Notes: a model not told the origin generated them from the letters alone. A stretch of DNA of 64,000 nt from Nocardia arthritidis (GCF_011801145.1 NZ_CP046172.1:4712001-4776000), one strand, 5' to 3'. Shown: positions 9,348-18,426, counted from the stretch's first letter. Translations and numbers: made by a program.

Positions 9348-10367
9348 ATGACCTCAGCACTGACCTCGGTCCGGTTCTCGATCCTCGATCGTTCGCGGGT
9401 GCGGCGCGGGCAGCGGCATCCGGACGCGCTGCGTGAGACGGTGGAGTTCGCGCGGCTGGCCGAGCAGTGGGGCTATCACCGGTTCTGGGTGTCCGAACAC
9501 CACAGCGTGCCGGGCGTCGCGGGTTCGGCGCCGACGGTGCTCGCCGCGGCGGTCGCGGCCGCGACCGAGCGGATCCGGATCGGCACCGGCGGGGTGATGT
9601 TGCCGAACCATCAGCCGCTGGTGGTCGCCGAGCAGTTCGGGGTGCTGGAATCGCTGTTTCCCGGGCGGATCGATATGGGTCTCGGCCGGTCGGTCGGCTT
9701 CACCGACGGTGTGCGCCGGGCGTTGGGCCACGGTAAGAATGACGCCGACGATTTCGACGAAAAGCTCACGGCGGTACTGGAATACCTGGCGCGCGGCCGC
9801 GACGGCGTGCACGCGTGGCCTGCCGAGGGGCTGCGGGTGCCCGCGTACCTGCTGGCCACCGGATCCGGTGCGGACCGGGCGGCGCGGTTCGGGCTGCCGC
9901 TGGTGATCGCGGCGATCGGCGGGGCGGAAGACAAGATGGTCGAGTCCATCGAGCGGTACCGCGACGCGTTTCGCCCCACCGAATGGGGTGCGCGACCGTA
10001 TGTGATGATCTCCGGCACGGTGCTTATCGCCGATACCACCGAGCAGGCGCGCAGGCTGCTGCTGCCCGAGGCGTGGTCGGCCGCCTACTCCAGGACCAGG
10101 GGCGAATTCCCGGCGCTGATCCCGCCCGCCGAGATCGAGGCGATGACGATGACCGAACGGGAGCGGCGCCTGTTCGACGAGGCGCTGCGCGGGCAGATCC
10201 ACGGCACCGTCGACGAGGTGGCGGTGTCGTTGGAGCGGTTGGTGATTCGGACCGGAGCCGATGAATTCCTGGTGCACACCAGCACTTACGACCGCGCGGC
10301 GCGGTTGGAATCGCATCGCGCGCTCGCGGTGCTGGCCGGGCTCGGCACACCCGCGCTGGCGGCGTGA
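9348..10367 (+). CDS. LLM-class flavin-dependent monooxygenase (MsnO8-like)
   Basis: The 339-residue protein belongs to the bacterial luciferase-like superfamily. Recognisable features are the start SVRFSILDRSRVRRG, WGYHRFWVSEHHSVPGVAGSAP, IRIGTGGVMLPNHQPLVVAEQFG, and the LFPGRIDMGLGRS block typical of the MsnO8 subgroup. It probably uses reduced FMN, or possibly F420, to oxidise a small organic substrate that cannot be predicted. AGGAGT lies almost against the ATG. It ends 68 bases before the end of a convergent PucR-type regulator gene. Confidence 0.88.
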   Translation: MTSALTSVRFSILDRSRVRRGQRHPDALRETVEFARLAEQWGYHRFWVSEHHSVPGVAGSAPTVLAAAVAAATERIRIGTGGVMLPNHQPLVVAEQFGVLESLFPGRIDMGLGRSVGFTDGVRRALGHGKNDADDFDEKLTAVLEYLARGRDGVHAWPAEGLRVPAYLLATGSGADRAARFGLPLVIAAIGGAEDKMVESIERYRDAFRPTEWGARPYVMISGTVLIADTTEQARRLLLPEAWSAAYSRTRGEFPALIPPAEIEAMTMTERERRLFDEALRGQIHGTVDEVAVSLERLVIRTGADEFLVHTSTYDRAARLESHRALAVLAGLGTPALAA

Positions 10368-10434
10368 GCGAACGTCGGCGCGGGAAACCGATAGGGCACA
10401 GCGACATCCGGTCGCGGCGTGAGCGGAAAGCGTT

Positions 10435-11655
10435 TCAGGACCGGTAGGTTCGGGCGACCAACGCCGAACGCAGATACCACAGCCCCGACGGCTGGGACGG
10501 GTCGAATCCGGTGAGCTGGCCGATCCGCTTGAGCCGGTAGTCGACGGTGTTGGTGTGCACGTGCAGCACCCGAGCGGTGCGCTGGCGGTTGAGGTTGTTG
10601 CCGATGTGGCGCTGCAGGGTCTCCAGCAGTTCGGGATGTTCGTCGAGCGCGTCGAGCAGTGCGCCGAGGTACTCCCGGCCCGGCCCGGGGCGGGTGAGCT
10701 GATATTCGAGCGCGAGCTCGTCGAAGCGGTAAAGCCCTGCGACACACTGCAATCGCTGCACCATGTCGAGCAGTTCGTGTGCCTGGTCGGCGGCGTCCGG
10801 GATCTGCGCCGGGGTGGCCTGCACCATGGTCGCGGTGATGCCGACCTGCGCGGCGTGCGTGAGCTGGGCGACCAGGGTGTCGAGCGCGTCGTCGTCGGCG
10901 TCGTCGGTGGGGATCAGGATGGTGCCGCCGTCGACGCTGAGCAGCGACAGTGCGCGGTCGCCGCAGCGGGTGGCCAGCTCGGCCTGCACCCGGCGGAGTT
11001 TGCGCCGGGCGACGACCTTCCCGTCCAGCGCCGGGTTGCGTTCGTCCTGGTGCGGCGGAATGGCAACGGCGAGTACGGCGTACGACTCGGCGATGGCGAT
11101 ACCGCATTCCCTGGCCATGGTCGAGGTGCTGTGCCCGCCGAGCAGGGCGGAGGTGAGCGTATGCACCGCGGTGTGGTGTTCGCCGACCACCGCGCGCAGT
11201 TCGCGCACGTAGGCCATGGATACCGCGGAGGTGATCATGTCCAGGATCTCGAGCAGTGTTTTCGCGCCGTCGACGAGGTTGCGGTAGTCGTCCTCCAGCG
11301 GCGCGTTGGCCATCACCAGGTCGAGGCCGATCTTGAAACCCTCGTGGATGGAATGGTGGATGGCATCGATCGGCACGCCCTCGCGCGCCCATTCGGCGGC
11401 GGCGTGCTCGACCCGCTTCATCTTGCCCGGTAGGTCCTGGCCGTCCAGCATGCTCGCGGCGAACTCCAGGCAGACCCTGGTGACGGCGGTCGCGTCGTCG
11501 CTGATCGCATCGCCGGGCAGCGTGCCGCACGGGGCGACATTCGCGACGAAATGCCCGACCATTTGGCGCGAGAGCGCGCGAACATCCTTGAGCGAGGCGG
11601 ACATCGGCTTACCGGACAAAGTGAGGCTCGGCCGCGTCGAACTGTCGACTGCCAC
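10435..11655 (-). CDS. PucR/CdaR-type helix-turn-helix regulator
   Basis: The 406-residue protein ends in the PucR C-terminal helix-turn-helix: LLETLQRHIGNNLNRQRTAR, then VLHVHTNTVDYRLKRIGQLTG. The N-terminal half is an unassigned all-helical sensor region (RALSRQMVGHFV, IHEGFKIGLDLVM), and the middle is a GGDEF-derived CdaR-like domain. The GTG at 11655 is chosen because AAGGAG sits five bases before it. No adjacent target is obvious; the nearest same-strand gene is the sigma factor gene far upstream. Family members often activate purine, amino-acid or secondary metabolism. Confidence 0.85.
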   Translation of the reverse strand: MAVDSSTRPSLTLSGKPMSASLKDVRALSRQMVGHFVANVAPCGTLPGDAISDDATAVTRVCLEFAASMLDGQDLPGKMKRVEHAAAEWAREGVPIDAIHHSIHEGFKIGLDLVMANAPLEDDYRNLVDGAKTLLEILDMITSAVSMAYVRELRAVVGEHHTAVHTLTSALLGGHSTSTMARECGIAIAESYAVLAVAIPPHQDERNPALDGKVVARRKLRRVQAELATRCGDRALSLLSVDGGTILIPTDDADDDALDTLVAQLTHAAQVGITATMVQATPAQIPDAADQAHELLDMVQRLQCVAGLYRFDELALEYQLTRPGPGREYLGALLDALDEHPELLETLQRHIGNNLNRQRTARVLHVHTNTVDYRLKRIGQLTGFDPSQPSGLWYLRSALVARTYRS

Positions 11656-11933
11656 TGCGACTCCTTCCACCCCCTGCTGACATCCCCCCGGTGCCCTGCT
11701 CACCCCGCAGGCTGCTGTCCCCGGTGTAGCTGTGCGGCGCATTCACACTAACTGTCTCGTCAGCGCCAGGGATCGAATCGCGCTGTTCTGTGAAATAGCC
11801 ACGGATCGGCGCGCCCATGTTGTGACCGATCACAGGATTCCCGGGCGCGGTGCCCGGCAAAACCTGGAAGCGGATGGGTGGCGTCGGTAGCATCGTGCGC
11901 GGCGGCACCGACCGTCAGTGATAGGGGCAGGTG

Positions 11934-12410
11934 ATGAGACCGGCGCTGAAATGCCTTGTCTGGGAACTGGACAATACGCTGTGGGACGGCGCGGTCTGCG
12001 ATGCCACCAGCGGCGCCCCACGCCCGGCCGCGCTGCGCACCCTGCGGACATTGAGTGAGCGCGGGATCTGGCATGCGGTGGCCGGTCGCGGCGAGCGGGA
12101 TTGGACGTTGGACAAGCTCTACCGGCACGGACTCTACGATATGTTCTCCGTCATCGAAATCGGTTGGGGCCGTAAGTCGGCGGCCATTGTGCGGATCGCG
12201 CACCGGCTCGGGCTGAGCCTGGACGGCGTGGGCTTCATCGATGACGAACCGATCGAGCGCGCCGAGGTCGCCCGCGCGCTGCCGCGGGTGCGCTGCTACG
12301 CCGCCCGCAATGCCGATGTGCTGCCCGCGCTTCCGGACTTCCGGCCGATGCTGCGCCGCGGCCCGGACCCGACGCCGCCTCTCGGTTTCGCGCGCGTCCC
12401 GGCGATCTAG
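11934..12410 (+). CDS. HAD-superfamily (FkbH-like) protein with altered nucleophile
   Basis: This 158-residue protein resembles HAD-IIIC proteins such as FkbH. The first motif reads VWELDNTLWDG where the family has D-x-D-N-T, so the nucleophilic first Asp is Glu at residue 11 (codon GAA, 11964-11966). Later motifs are intact: WGRKSAAI with the motif-III Lys, and GFIDDEPIERAEV with the acidic motif IV. HAD phosphatases use the first Asp to form a phosphoaspartate, so this one is probably inactive as a phosphatase or has another role such as binding. AGGGG precedes ATG 11934; a GTG lies one codon earlier. The stop overlaps the end of the convergent sigma-factor gene by four bases. Confidence 0.82.
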   Translation: MRPALKCLVWELDNTLWDGAVCDATSGAPRPAALRTLRTLSERGIWHAVAGRGERDWTLDKLYRHGLYDMFSVIEIGWGRKSAAIVRIAHRLGLSLDGVGFIDDEPIERAEVARALPRVRCYAARNADVLPALPDFRPMLRRGPDPTPPLGFARVPAI

Positions 12411-13339
12411 GGGAGTAACACCGGCGTGTCGGAATCCGTTCCGGCAGGCTGGAATCCGTCGCCGGGCCGGTCCAGCACGGCGATATCGGTGTCGCGCAGG
12501 CGCTTCGGATCCGCGATCACCTCGTAGGCGGCGATCCTGTTGTCGCGCACAGTCACCCGGAGCGCGAGCAGCAAACGTCCGTGCGGTGCCACCACGATGC
12601 CCACCGCGCCGTCGACCAGCGCCAGCGCCGCGAAACCCGAACGACGCCGCAGCACAACGGTTTCCTCGGCCACCCGGGCCGCTCCGCGCACGGTGACGGC
12701 CATTCCGGCGGGCAGTGCCGCCGGATCCGCGGTGCGCACCACGTCGGGCGCGAGCACCGCGAGCAGTTCGCCGAGGTCGCCGCCGCGCGCCGCGGCCAGG
12801 AACGCGGCGACCACCCTTTGCTGTTCGGCCAGATCGACAGCGGCGGGCCGGGATTCGCCGTGCACCCGGTGCCGGGCCCGGCTGGCCAACTTCTTGGTGG
12901 TCGCGGCGCTGCGGTTCAGGATCGGCGCGATCCGGTCGAACGGCAGCGCGAACATATCGTGCAGTACGAAGGCGACCCGCTCCTCGGGGCCGAGCCGGTC
13001 CAGCACCACCAGCAGCGCGCGTCCGACCGAATCGATAAGCAGCACTTCGTGTTCCGGATCCTGATCCGCGGTGGCGCCGAGTGCGGCCAGGTCGGCCGTC
13101 GGATCCTCCGGATGTGCGGTGCGGCCGCGCAGGATGTCCAGGCAGATCCGCGAGACCACGGTGGTGAGCCAGCCCTCGAGGTTTTCCACCTCGGCGATAT
13201 CGGTGCGCGACAGCCGCAGCCACGCCTCCTGCACGGCGTCCTCGGTGTCGTCGGCGGTGCCGAGCAGGCGGTACGCGACGGCGCGCAGCCGACCGCGCTG
13301 GGCGTCGAAACGTCGCGCCAGCAGGTCTTGTGCTCGCAC
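12407..13339 (-). CDS. ECF RNA polymerase sigma factor, SigJ-like with C-terminal SnoaL-like domain
   Basis: Sigma region 2 is at residues 8-75 (YRLLGTADDTEDAVQEAWLRL) and region 4 at about 105-160 (GPEERVAFVLHDMFALPFDRIAPIL, then RSAATTKKLASRARHRV). They are followed by a SnoaL/NTF2-like domain (residues about 170-290), as in SigJ and ECF41-type factors, which lack a classical anti-sigma factor and are controlled by this extension. The DGGG motif typical of ECF41 is not obvious, and the late NPDKL-like motif reads ADPKRL. The gene starts at GTG 13339, divergent from a DoxX-like gene, a frequent neighbour type for such factors. Confidence 0.88.
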   Translation of the reverse strand: MRAQDLLARRFDAQRGRLRAVAYRLLGTADDTEDAVQEAWLRLSRTDIAEVENLEGWLTTVVSRICLDILRGRTAHPEDPTADLAALGATADQDPEHEVLLIDSVGRALLVVLDRLGPEERVAFVLHDMFALPFDRIAPILNRSAATTKKLASRARHRVHGESRPAAVDLAEQQRVVAAFLAAARGGDLGELLAVLAPDVVRTADPAALPAGMAVTVRGAARVAEETVVLRRRSGFAALALVDGAVGIVVAPHGRLLLALRVTVRDNRIAAYEVIADPKRLRDTDIAVLDRPGDGFQPAGTDSDTPVLLP

Positions 13340-13456
13340 CGGTCACCTTTCCGTGCTCGCGCTCGTCAGCACTGTCGAGGGATCGGGGCGATCCCTGCCG
13401 CGATCATTTCACGATCGCGGATCGGGCGGTTCGAATGGTGAGAAAGGACAAGTTCC

Positions 13457-13807
13457 ATGGAAACCGGCTATGTGGTGCTGTCTGTCTCGACCGCGGCCAT
13501 GATGCTTTTGGCGGCGTGGGTCGATGTGGGGCGGGCGGAGTGGGTGCGCGGCAATATGGCCGCGTACGGCGTGCCGGAGTGGGCGCTCACCGCACTGTGC
13601 GTGATCAAGGCGGTCGGCGGGATCGGATTGCTCGCCGGGGTGTGGTATCCGCCGCTCGGCCTCGCGGCGGCGCTCGGGTTGGCGGTGTACTTCGTCGGTG
13701 CGGTGGTCGTCGTCGCGCGCGCCCGCTGGTATCGGCACCTGCGCTATCCTGTGCCGTTCCTGCTGCTGGCCGCCGCGACAACGGGTTTCGCCGTTGCCGT
13801 CGTCTGA
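13457..13807 (+). CDS. DoxX-like small integral membrane protein
   Basis: This 116-residue protein has four predicted membrane helices. Characteristic DoxX-like pieces are LALCVIKAVGGIGLLAG-type helix two (ALCVIKAVGGIGLLAGVW), YPPLGLAAALGLAVYFVGAV, and the polar ARARWYRHLRYPVPF loop before the last helix. AAAGGA precedes the ATG. DoxX-like proteins are linked to redox homeostasis, but their chemistry is unsettled. It is divergent from the ECF sigma factor and lies just upstream of the ArsR gene, from which it is separated by a large dyad. Confidence 0.82.
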   Translation: METGYVVLSVSTAAMMLLAAWVDVGRAEWVRGNMAAYGVPEWALTALCVIKAVGGIGLLAGVWYPPLGLAAALGLAVYFVGAVVVVARARWYRHLRYPVPFLLLAAATTGFAVAVV

Positions 13808-13812
13808 TACTC

Positions 13813-13868
13813 AGCCAATTCGCTGAATGTTCATTGACAAACATTCAGCTATTTGGCTTAATATAAGT
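13813..13868 (+). promoter_or_regulatory. ArsR operator dyad with embedded -35 and leaderless promoter
   Basis: AGCCAATTCGCTGAATGTT (13813-13831) and the complement of 13840-13858 agree at 16 of 19 positions, forming a long dyad with an eight-base centre. TTGACA (13834-13839), a perfect -35 box, lies mostly in that centre. TAATAT or TTAATA near 13858-13864 acts as -10, only a few bases from the ATG at 13869. A bound dimer would cover the promoter, so this is the likely autoregulatory operator. Confidence 0.65.
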
Positions 13869-14180
13869 ATGCGAGAGGAAGACCGCCCGGATATCTACGC
13901 GGCGGTCTTCGGCGCGCTGGCTCACCCGGCCCGGCGGCGGGTGCTGCTCACGATCTACTTCAACGGCGGATCGATGACGGCGGGCGAGATCGCCGCCGTA
14001 TTCACCCACGCCTGGCAGACCACGAGCAGGCATCTGCGGGTGCTGGAGGAGGCCGGGTTGGTCAGCACCGAACGCCAAGGCCGCCAACGCGTTTACCGGC
14101 TGGAACGCAAACGTTTGAACCTCGCGGCCGAATGGCTCGCCCACTTCGCCGACGAATCGGGACCGCAGAAAGGTGGCTGA
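13869..14180 (+). CDS. ArsR-family winged-helix repressor
   Basis: The 103-residue protein begins MREEDRPDIYAAVFGALAHPARRRVLL. The winged helix follows (SMTAGEIAAVF, then AWQTTSRHLRVLEEAGLVSTERQGRQRVYRLE), typical of the ArsR subgroup that lacks metal-binding cysteines. The -10 box lies so close that the ATG at 13869 must be at or next to the transcript start. An upstream in-frame start at 13827 would place the promoter inside the gene. A VOC gene begins one base after the stop, so the two are co-transcribed. Confidence 0.88.
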   Translation: MREEDRPDIYAAVFGALAHPARRRVLLTIYFNGGSMTAGEIAAVFTHAWQTTSRHLRVLEEAGLVSTERQGRQRVYRLERKRLNLAAEWLAHFADESGPQKGG

Positions 14181-14181
14181 T

Positions 14182-14577
14182 ATGCCGAATTCCGAAGATA
14201 TTCCACGGCTGTTCCGGATCGCCGTCGAGGTGGGCGATCTCGACGCGGCGATCGCGTTCTACACCAGGCTGTTCGGGGTCGACGGACGCGGACAGGCGGG
14301 CGCCAGGGCGTATTTCGACTGCGGGCCGGTCACATTGTCGGTGCAGCAGCTGGATTCGCCGCATCCGGCGGCCAAGGCGCTGTACTTCACGGTGCGGGAG
14401 CTCGAACCCGTGTACCGGCGCGCGCGGGAACTCGGTTGCTGCTCGACCGAACTGGTGCATGACGCGCCAGCGGGGGAGATGGTGGTGCGGCCGTGGGGTG
14501 AACGCTCCTTCTACGCCGACGACCCGTGGGGCAATCCGCTGTGCTTCGTCGAGGAAGGCACCGTCTACGCCGGGTGA
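14182..14577 (+). CDS. VOC-family (glyoxalase-like) protein
   Basis: The protein has 131 residues with one vicinal-oxygen-chelate domain: FRIAVEVGDLDAAIAFYTRLFG at the start, and SFYADDPWGNPLCFVEEGTVY at the end with the usual D-P-x-G-N. It starts one base after the ArsR stop, with AAAGG ahead of the ATG, and so belongs to that operon. VOC domains include glyoxalases, dioxygenases and resistance proteins that bind bleomycin or fosfomycin. An ArsR-controlled VOC gene suggests a resistance or detoxification response, but the substrate is unknown. Confidence 0.85.
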   Translation: MPNSEDIPRLFRIAVEVGDLDAAIAFYTRLFGVDGRGQAGARAYFDCGPVTLSVQQLDSPHPAAKALYFTVRELEPVYRRARELGCCSTELVHDAPAGEMVVRPWGERSFYADDPWGNPLCFVEEGTVYAG

Positions 14578-14583
14578 GCACGG

Positions 14584-15798
14584 TCAGTGCGGTTGGGCGG
14601 ATTGCAGGGTGATGGGCAGCTTCGGGTGGCCGTCACCCGGTCCGTTGACGTCGTCGGTGCCTGCCGCGGCGACCTTGTCGACGGTGGCCAGGCCCGCGGC
14701 GTCGACCGTGCCGAAGATGGTGTAGCTCGGCGGCAGCAGGGAATCGCCGTAGACGATGAAGAATTGGGAGCCGTTGGTGTTCGGTCCGGCATTGGCCATG
14801 GCCAGTTTGCCGCGCTGATAGGTCACCGGCATCTTGGTGTCGGCGCCGATCACCGGATACTCGTCGGCGAATTGATAACCGGGGCCGCCGGTTCCGTTGC
14901 GCGAAGGGTCGCCGCACTGCAGCACCCGCAGCTCGCCGGTGGTGAGCCGATGGCAGCTCGTGCCGTCGTAGAAACCGGACCTGGCGAGGTGCACGAAACT
15001 GTTGACGGTGCACGGCGATGCGCCCGCGTCGAGCGTCAGGCCGATCGGGCCCTGGTTCGTGGTGAGGTCGATTCGCACGGTGCCGGAAGGGATGTGGTCG
15101 GTCGGCGGTGCGGCGACGGGTTTGCTCGCCGGGTTCGGTCCGCTCGGATATGTGCAATTCACCGGTCCCGTAACGGGTTTCGGGCTCGGTGGCGGCGGAG
15201 CGGTCGGCGTTGCGGTGTCGGTCGAGGTGGCGGTGGCCTCGGTCGCGCCGGAATCCGATCCGGATCGGTAGAGCAGATAGCCGCCCCCGATCAGCAGCAC
15301 CAGGCAGACGACGACGATCGGCACGCCGATCAGCAGCCACTTCGGCGGTCCGGCCGGTGGGCGATAAGGCATTTGGGAGTGCAGCGCAGCGGTCGCCGCC
15401 GCGGCCAGTTCGCCCGCGCTGCCGAAGCCGCCCCCGAGCGCCCGCCCGACAACCGCGTCGAGCGCGGGCGGCACATTCGGGTTCAGACGACTGGGCGGCG
15501 CCGAAAGCCCTTGTGCCGCTGCCGGTCCCAGAAGCAGCTCGGCGAGGGTGCGGCCGAGGGCGGCCACATCGGCGCGCGGATCGCCCGGCACGCCCGCGAG
15601 GCCGAGCAGCTCGACGGATCGGTCCGGGTGAATGAGCAGGGCGGCGGGTGTCACCGTGCCGTGCACCACGCCCGCACGGTGCGCGGCATCGAGACGTTCG
15701 GCCGCGCGGGCGACGATTTCGACCGCGTCGGATGCGGCCAGCCCCGACGGGTGCCGGGCCAGCAGCTCCGCGGCGGTGATATCCGGTGGCAGTGTCAT
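14584..15798 (-). CDS. Membrane-anchored cyclophilin fused to a degenerate protein-kinase domain
   Basis: The 404-residue protein has three parts. Residues 1-140 look like the C-lobe of a Hanks-type kinase: DAAHRAGVVHGTVTPAALLI aligns with the catalytic loop, but HRD is HGT and no DFG is seen. The N-lobe with its lysine is absent, so it is a pseudokinase. Residues 153-177 are a single transmembrane helix. Residues 238-404 are a cyclophilin close to M. tuberculosis PpiB (SPCTVNSFVHLA, CHRLTTGEL, LQCGDP, GTGGPGYQFADEYP, AMANAGPNTNGSQFF). The topology puts the isomerase outside the membrane, where it would help exported proteins fold. The usual PpiB has only a short N-terminal region. Confidence 0.88.
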   Translation of the reverse strand: MTLPPDITAAELLARHPSGLAASDAVEIVARAAERLDAAHRAGVVHGTVTPAALLIHPDRSVELLGLAGVPGDPRADVAALGRTLAELLLGPAAAQGLSAPPSRLNPNVPPALDAVVGRALGGGFGSAGELAAAATAALHSQMPYRPPAGPPKWLLIGVPIVVVCLVLLIGGGYLLYRSGSDSGATEATATSTDTATPTAPPPPSPKPVTGPVNCTYPSGPNPASKPVAAPPTDHIPSGTVRIDLTTNQGPIGLTLDAGASPCTVNSFVHLARSGFYDGTSCHRLTTGELRVLQCGDPSRNGTGGPGYQFADEYPVIGADTKMPVTYQRGKLAMANAGPNTNGSQFFIVYGDSLLPPSYTIFGTVDAAGLATVDKVAAAGTDDVNGPGDGHPKLPITLQSAQPH

Positions 15799-15830
15799 CC
15801 AACCTCCCTCGTTCGTGGGAGGTTATACCG

Positions 15831-17420
15831 TCACGATCCGCCGAGGATGAACCTGGCCGCCTGCTCGCCGACGAAGACGCTCGGCGCATGGGTGTGGCCG
15901 CGGATGAGCAGCGGCATCACCGAGGCGTCGGCGACCCGCAGCCCCCGCACACCGCGCACTTCGAGATGCGGTGTCACCACGCTGGCGTCGTCGGTGCCCA
16001 TCCGGCAGGTGCCGACCGGGTGGTAGAGGGTGTGCGAATAGCCGTTCAAGGTCAGCTCGAGCGTGGCCTCCATATCACTGGGGGCCTGCGGCGGATAGAT
16101 CAGCGGCCCGAGCGCCGCGCGCAGCGGTTCGGTCGCCGCGAGTTCCGCGCACACCCGCAACCCGGCCATGATGGCGGCGCGGTCGGCGCCCGCGGTGTCG
16201 GATAGGTAGCGCGGATCGATCACCGGTTTGGCGGCCGGATCGGCGGAGGCCAGTGCGATGCGGCCGCGGCTGTGCGGGCGCAGCAGCACGGCGGCCAGGA
16301 TGACGCCGTGTTCGGTGGGATCGAGCAGGCCCTCGTAGTAGAAGGGCGCCGGCGCGAAGATCAGCTCCAGATCGGGTAGTTCGAGATCGCCGCGGCTGCG
16401 CACGAATCCGTATGCCTCGCCGACATTCGAGGTGAGCATGCCGCGGTGACGGATCAGGTAATCCAGTAGCTGACGCGGTTTCTCCGCCGCGTACAGCGAA
16501 TCGCCCGGCACGCCGTACCCGATGCCGGACACCAGGTGGTCCTGCAGATTGCTGCCCACCTCCGGTGCGTGCACCAGCGCGCGAATTCCGTGGCGCGCCA
16601 ACTCGTCCCGGTCGCCGATGCCCGAAAGCATCAGCAGCTGCGGGCTGTTGATCGCGCCGCCGCACAGCAGCACCTCGCGGTGCGCGGTGACGGTGTGCGT
16701 CGCGCCGCCTTGCCGATATTCGACGCCCACCGCGCGAGTTCCGTTGAACAGCACCCTGGTGGCCAGCGCCTCGGCTTGTACGAACAGGTTCGGGCGGTTC
16801 AGCGCGGGCCGCAGGTAGGCGTCGGCGGCGCTCCAGCGGCGGCCGCCGCGCTGGGTCACCATGGTTTGGCAAAACCCTTCCGGCAGCGGCCGATTCGGCG
16901 GTTCGATCGGATATCCGGCCGCCTCCGCCGCGGCCAGGTAGGCGGCGGTGATGCCGCGCGGGCTGCGCTGATGCGAGACGTGCAGCGGGCCGGTGGTGCC
17001 CTCGTCGGGGAACTGCGCGCCCTCCACCTGCTCGATGCGGCGGAACTGGTCGACCGCGGCGGCGAAACCCCACTCCTCGCCGGCCAGCAGCGCCCATTCG
17101 TCGTAGTCGGCGCGGAAGCCGCGAACCCACATCATCGCGTTCATCGAGGACGATCCGCCGAACATCTTGCCGCGCGGCCAGTAGATCTCGCGGTTCTTCA
17201 GCTCCGGTTGCGGCGCGGTCAGATAGTCCCAATCCACCTCGCTGCGAAATAGTTTCGCGAACGCGGCCGGGATATGCGCGAATTTGTTCTTATCGGGCGG
17301 CCCGGCCTCCAGCAGCGCCACCGTGGTGGCCGTGTCCGCGCTGAGCCGATTGGCGAGCACCGCGCCCGCCGATCCGGAGCCGACGATCACATAGTCCGCG
17401 CTGGCCGCACCCGTCTGCAC
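15831..17420 (-). CDS. GMC-family FAD-dependent oxidoreductase (choline-dehydrogenase-like)
   Basis: The protein has 529 residues. The dinucleotide-binding motif [19 protein letters not shown] is at the N-terminus. The GMC signature follows ([21 protein letters not shown]), then [15 protein letters not shown], and C-terminal [10 protein letters not shown] with RGHTHAPS. The conserved catalytic His lies in the YHPVG block. Such enzymes oxidise primary alcohols, polyethylene glycols or sugars. No electron-acceptor partner is adjacent, so the substrate is open. GTG 17420 has GGAG eight to nine bases upstream. Confidence 0.9.
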   Translation of the reverse strand: MQTGAASADYVIVGSGSAGAVLANRLSADTATTVALLEAGPPDKNKFAHIPAAFAKLFRSEVDWDYLTAPQPELKNREIYWPRGKMFGGSSSMNAMMWVRGFRADYDEWALLAGEEWGFAAAVDQFRRIEQVEGAQFPDEGTTGPLHVSHQRSPRGITAAYLAAAEAAGYPIEPPNRPLPEGFCQTMVTQRGGRRWSAADAYLRPALNRPNLFVQAEALATRVLFNGTRAVGVEYRQGGATHTVTAHREVLLCGGAINSPQLLMLSGIGDRDELARHGIRALVHAPEVGSNLQDHLVSGIGYGVPGDSLYAAEKPRQLLDYLIRHRGMLTSNVGEAYGFVRSRGDLELPDLELIFAPAPFYYEGLLDPTEHGVILAAVLLRPHSRGRIALASADPAAKPVIDPRYLSDTAGADRAAIMAGLRVCAELAATEPLRAALGPLIYPPQAPSDMEATLELTLNGYSHTLYHPVGTCRMGTDDASVVTPHLEVRGVRGLRVADASVMPLLIRGHTHAPSVFVGEQAARFILGGS

Positions 17421-17534
17421 TGTTCCGACTCCGATCTGTGCCCGTAGGGCCAAGATACGAGCTATCACCGGCCGCCGGTCGTTTTTCCGCCATTCCGGTG
17501 GAATTCCCGATCGCCCCGAACGCCGCGCAGACCC

Positions 17535-17546
17535 TAGACTTTCGCT
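17535..17546 (+). promoter_or_regulatory. -10 box of a probable leaderless promoter
   Basis: TAGACT at 17535-17540 is followed by six bases and then GTG at 17547. This spacing places transcription initiation on the start codon. No clear -35 box was found. The promoter is shared back-to-back with the GMC oxidoreductase gene. Confidence 0.45.
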
Positions 17547-18335
17547 GTGCACGCCGCGTTCGCGCCCGGTCCGGTGGAACCGGGCAGGCATCCTCAACTC
17601 GAATTCACCACCGCGCCAACAGGTTTGCTGGCCGACCGGGTCAACGGGACCTTGCTGCTCGGCGCGGCGCTGCTCGCGGTGCTCGGCTCGTTCCTGCCGC
17701 TCTCCGCCGAGGGCGACCGGCGGTACAACGCCTGGTCCTATGCCGAGGGCGCGGGATATACCCAATTCCTTGGCGTTCCGCTGATCACCGCGGCGGCGGT
17801 CGCGCTGGTCATCGCCACGCTGCTGCTCGCCGGTGCGGGCACCGGGCACGTGCTGGTGCGCGCATTCGGATTGTTCGCGCCGTTCGCGCTGGCCACCGCG
17901 ACCACCGGAGTCCTGCTCGCCACCTTGTACGTGCGGCACGGCGGCTTCGCTGGCGGCTTCGCCGCCGTGGCCGTCGCGACGCTGGTCGCCTTCGGCGCGG
18001 GTGCGGCGGGTGCGTTCGCGATCGCGGCGGGCCATCGGCTGCCGGAACGCCGTATGCCCGCGCCGTTCCCGGCCGCACAGCTGCCGCCACCGTTCCCGCC
18101 GCCCTTTCCCGGTCATCAATTGTTAGATGTCCCAACGGCTTTGCCGGAGCCGCACGGGCCATCGTTGTTCAGCCAGCCCATCGCGGTCGCGCCACCCGGG
18201 CACGAGGCGCCGCCCGCCGCCGGCACCAAGACGGCCTTCCCGCCGCATAAACTGGACGCCGAGGCCGGAATCGCCGAGCCGCCGCAGCGGCCCGAGTCGT
18301 CACCCGATCAGCCGTTCGCGGAACCGGAACAGTAA
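17547..18335 (+). CDS. Four-helix membrane protein with proline-rich cytoplasmic tail
   Basis: The 262-residue protein has four hydrophobic helices at roughly residues 35-52, 72-95, 104-128 and 135-160. The first is followed by the loop [16 protein letters not shown]. The last 95 residues are a low-complexity tail rich in Pro, Ala and His ([11 protein letters not shown] and similar). No family is recognised. Proline-rich tails are typical scaffolds for protein contacts. It lies 91 bases upstream of an LCP ligase gene in the same direction, which suggests but does not prove an envelope role. GTG at 17547 fits the leaderless promoter. Confidence 0.75.
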   Translation: MHAAFAPGPVEPGRHPQLEFTTAPTGLLADRVNGTLLLGAALLAVLGSFLPLSAEGDRRYNAWSYAEGAGYTQFLGVPLITAAAVALVIATLLLAGAGTGHVLVRAFGLFAPFALATATTGVLLATLYVRHGGFAGGFAAVAVATLVAFGAGAAGAFAIAAGHRLPERRMPAPFPAAQLPPPFPPPFPGHQLLDVPTALPEPHGPSLFSQPIAVAPPGHEAPPAAGTKTAFPPHKLDAEAGIAEPPQRPESSPDQPFAEPEQ

Positions 18336-18386
18336 CCGGTACCGGAAGTCCGGAGGGCGCTCGCGAAAAGGTCTGACCAGCTTCGG

Positions 18387-18426
18387 TTGCTGGCGCTCCG
18401 GCAAGGACCCTATATTCGACGGCGTT
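18387..18426 (+). promoter_or_regulatory. Promoter of the LCP gene
   Basis: TTGCTG (18387-18392) and TATATT (18411-18416) are 18 bases apart. The -10 box ends ten bases before ATG 18427, leaving a 5' leader of only a few bases. It lies just past the stop of the upstream membrane-protein gene, so the LCP gene can be expressed on its own. Confidence 0.45.

Noticed and set aside
18127..18426. Earlier in-frame start for the LCP gene
   Set aside because: It would run through the upstream membrane-protein gene, and a good promoter precedes 18427.
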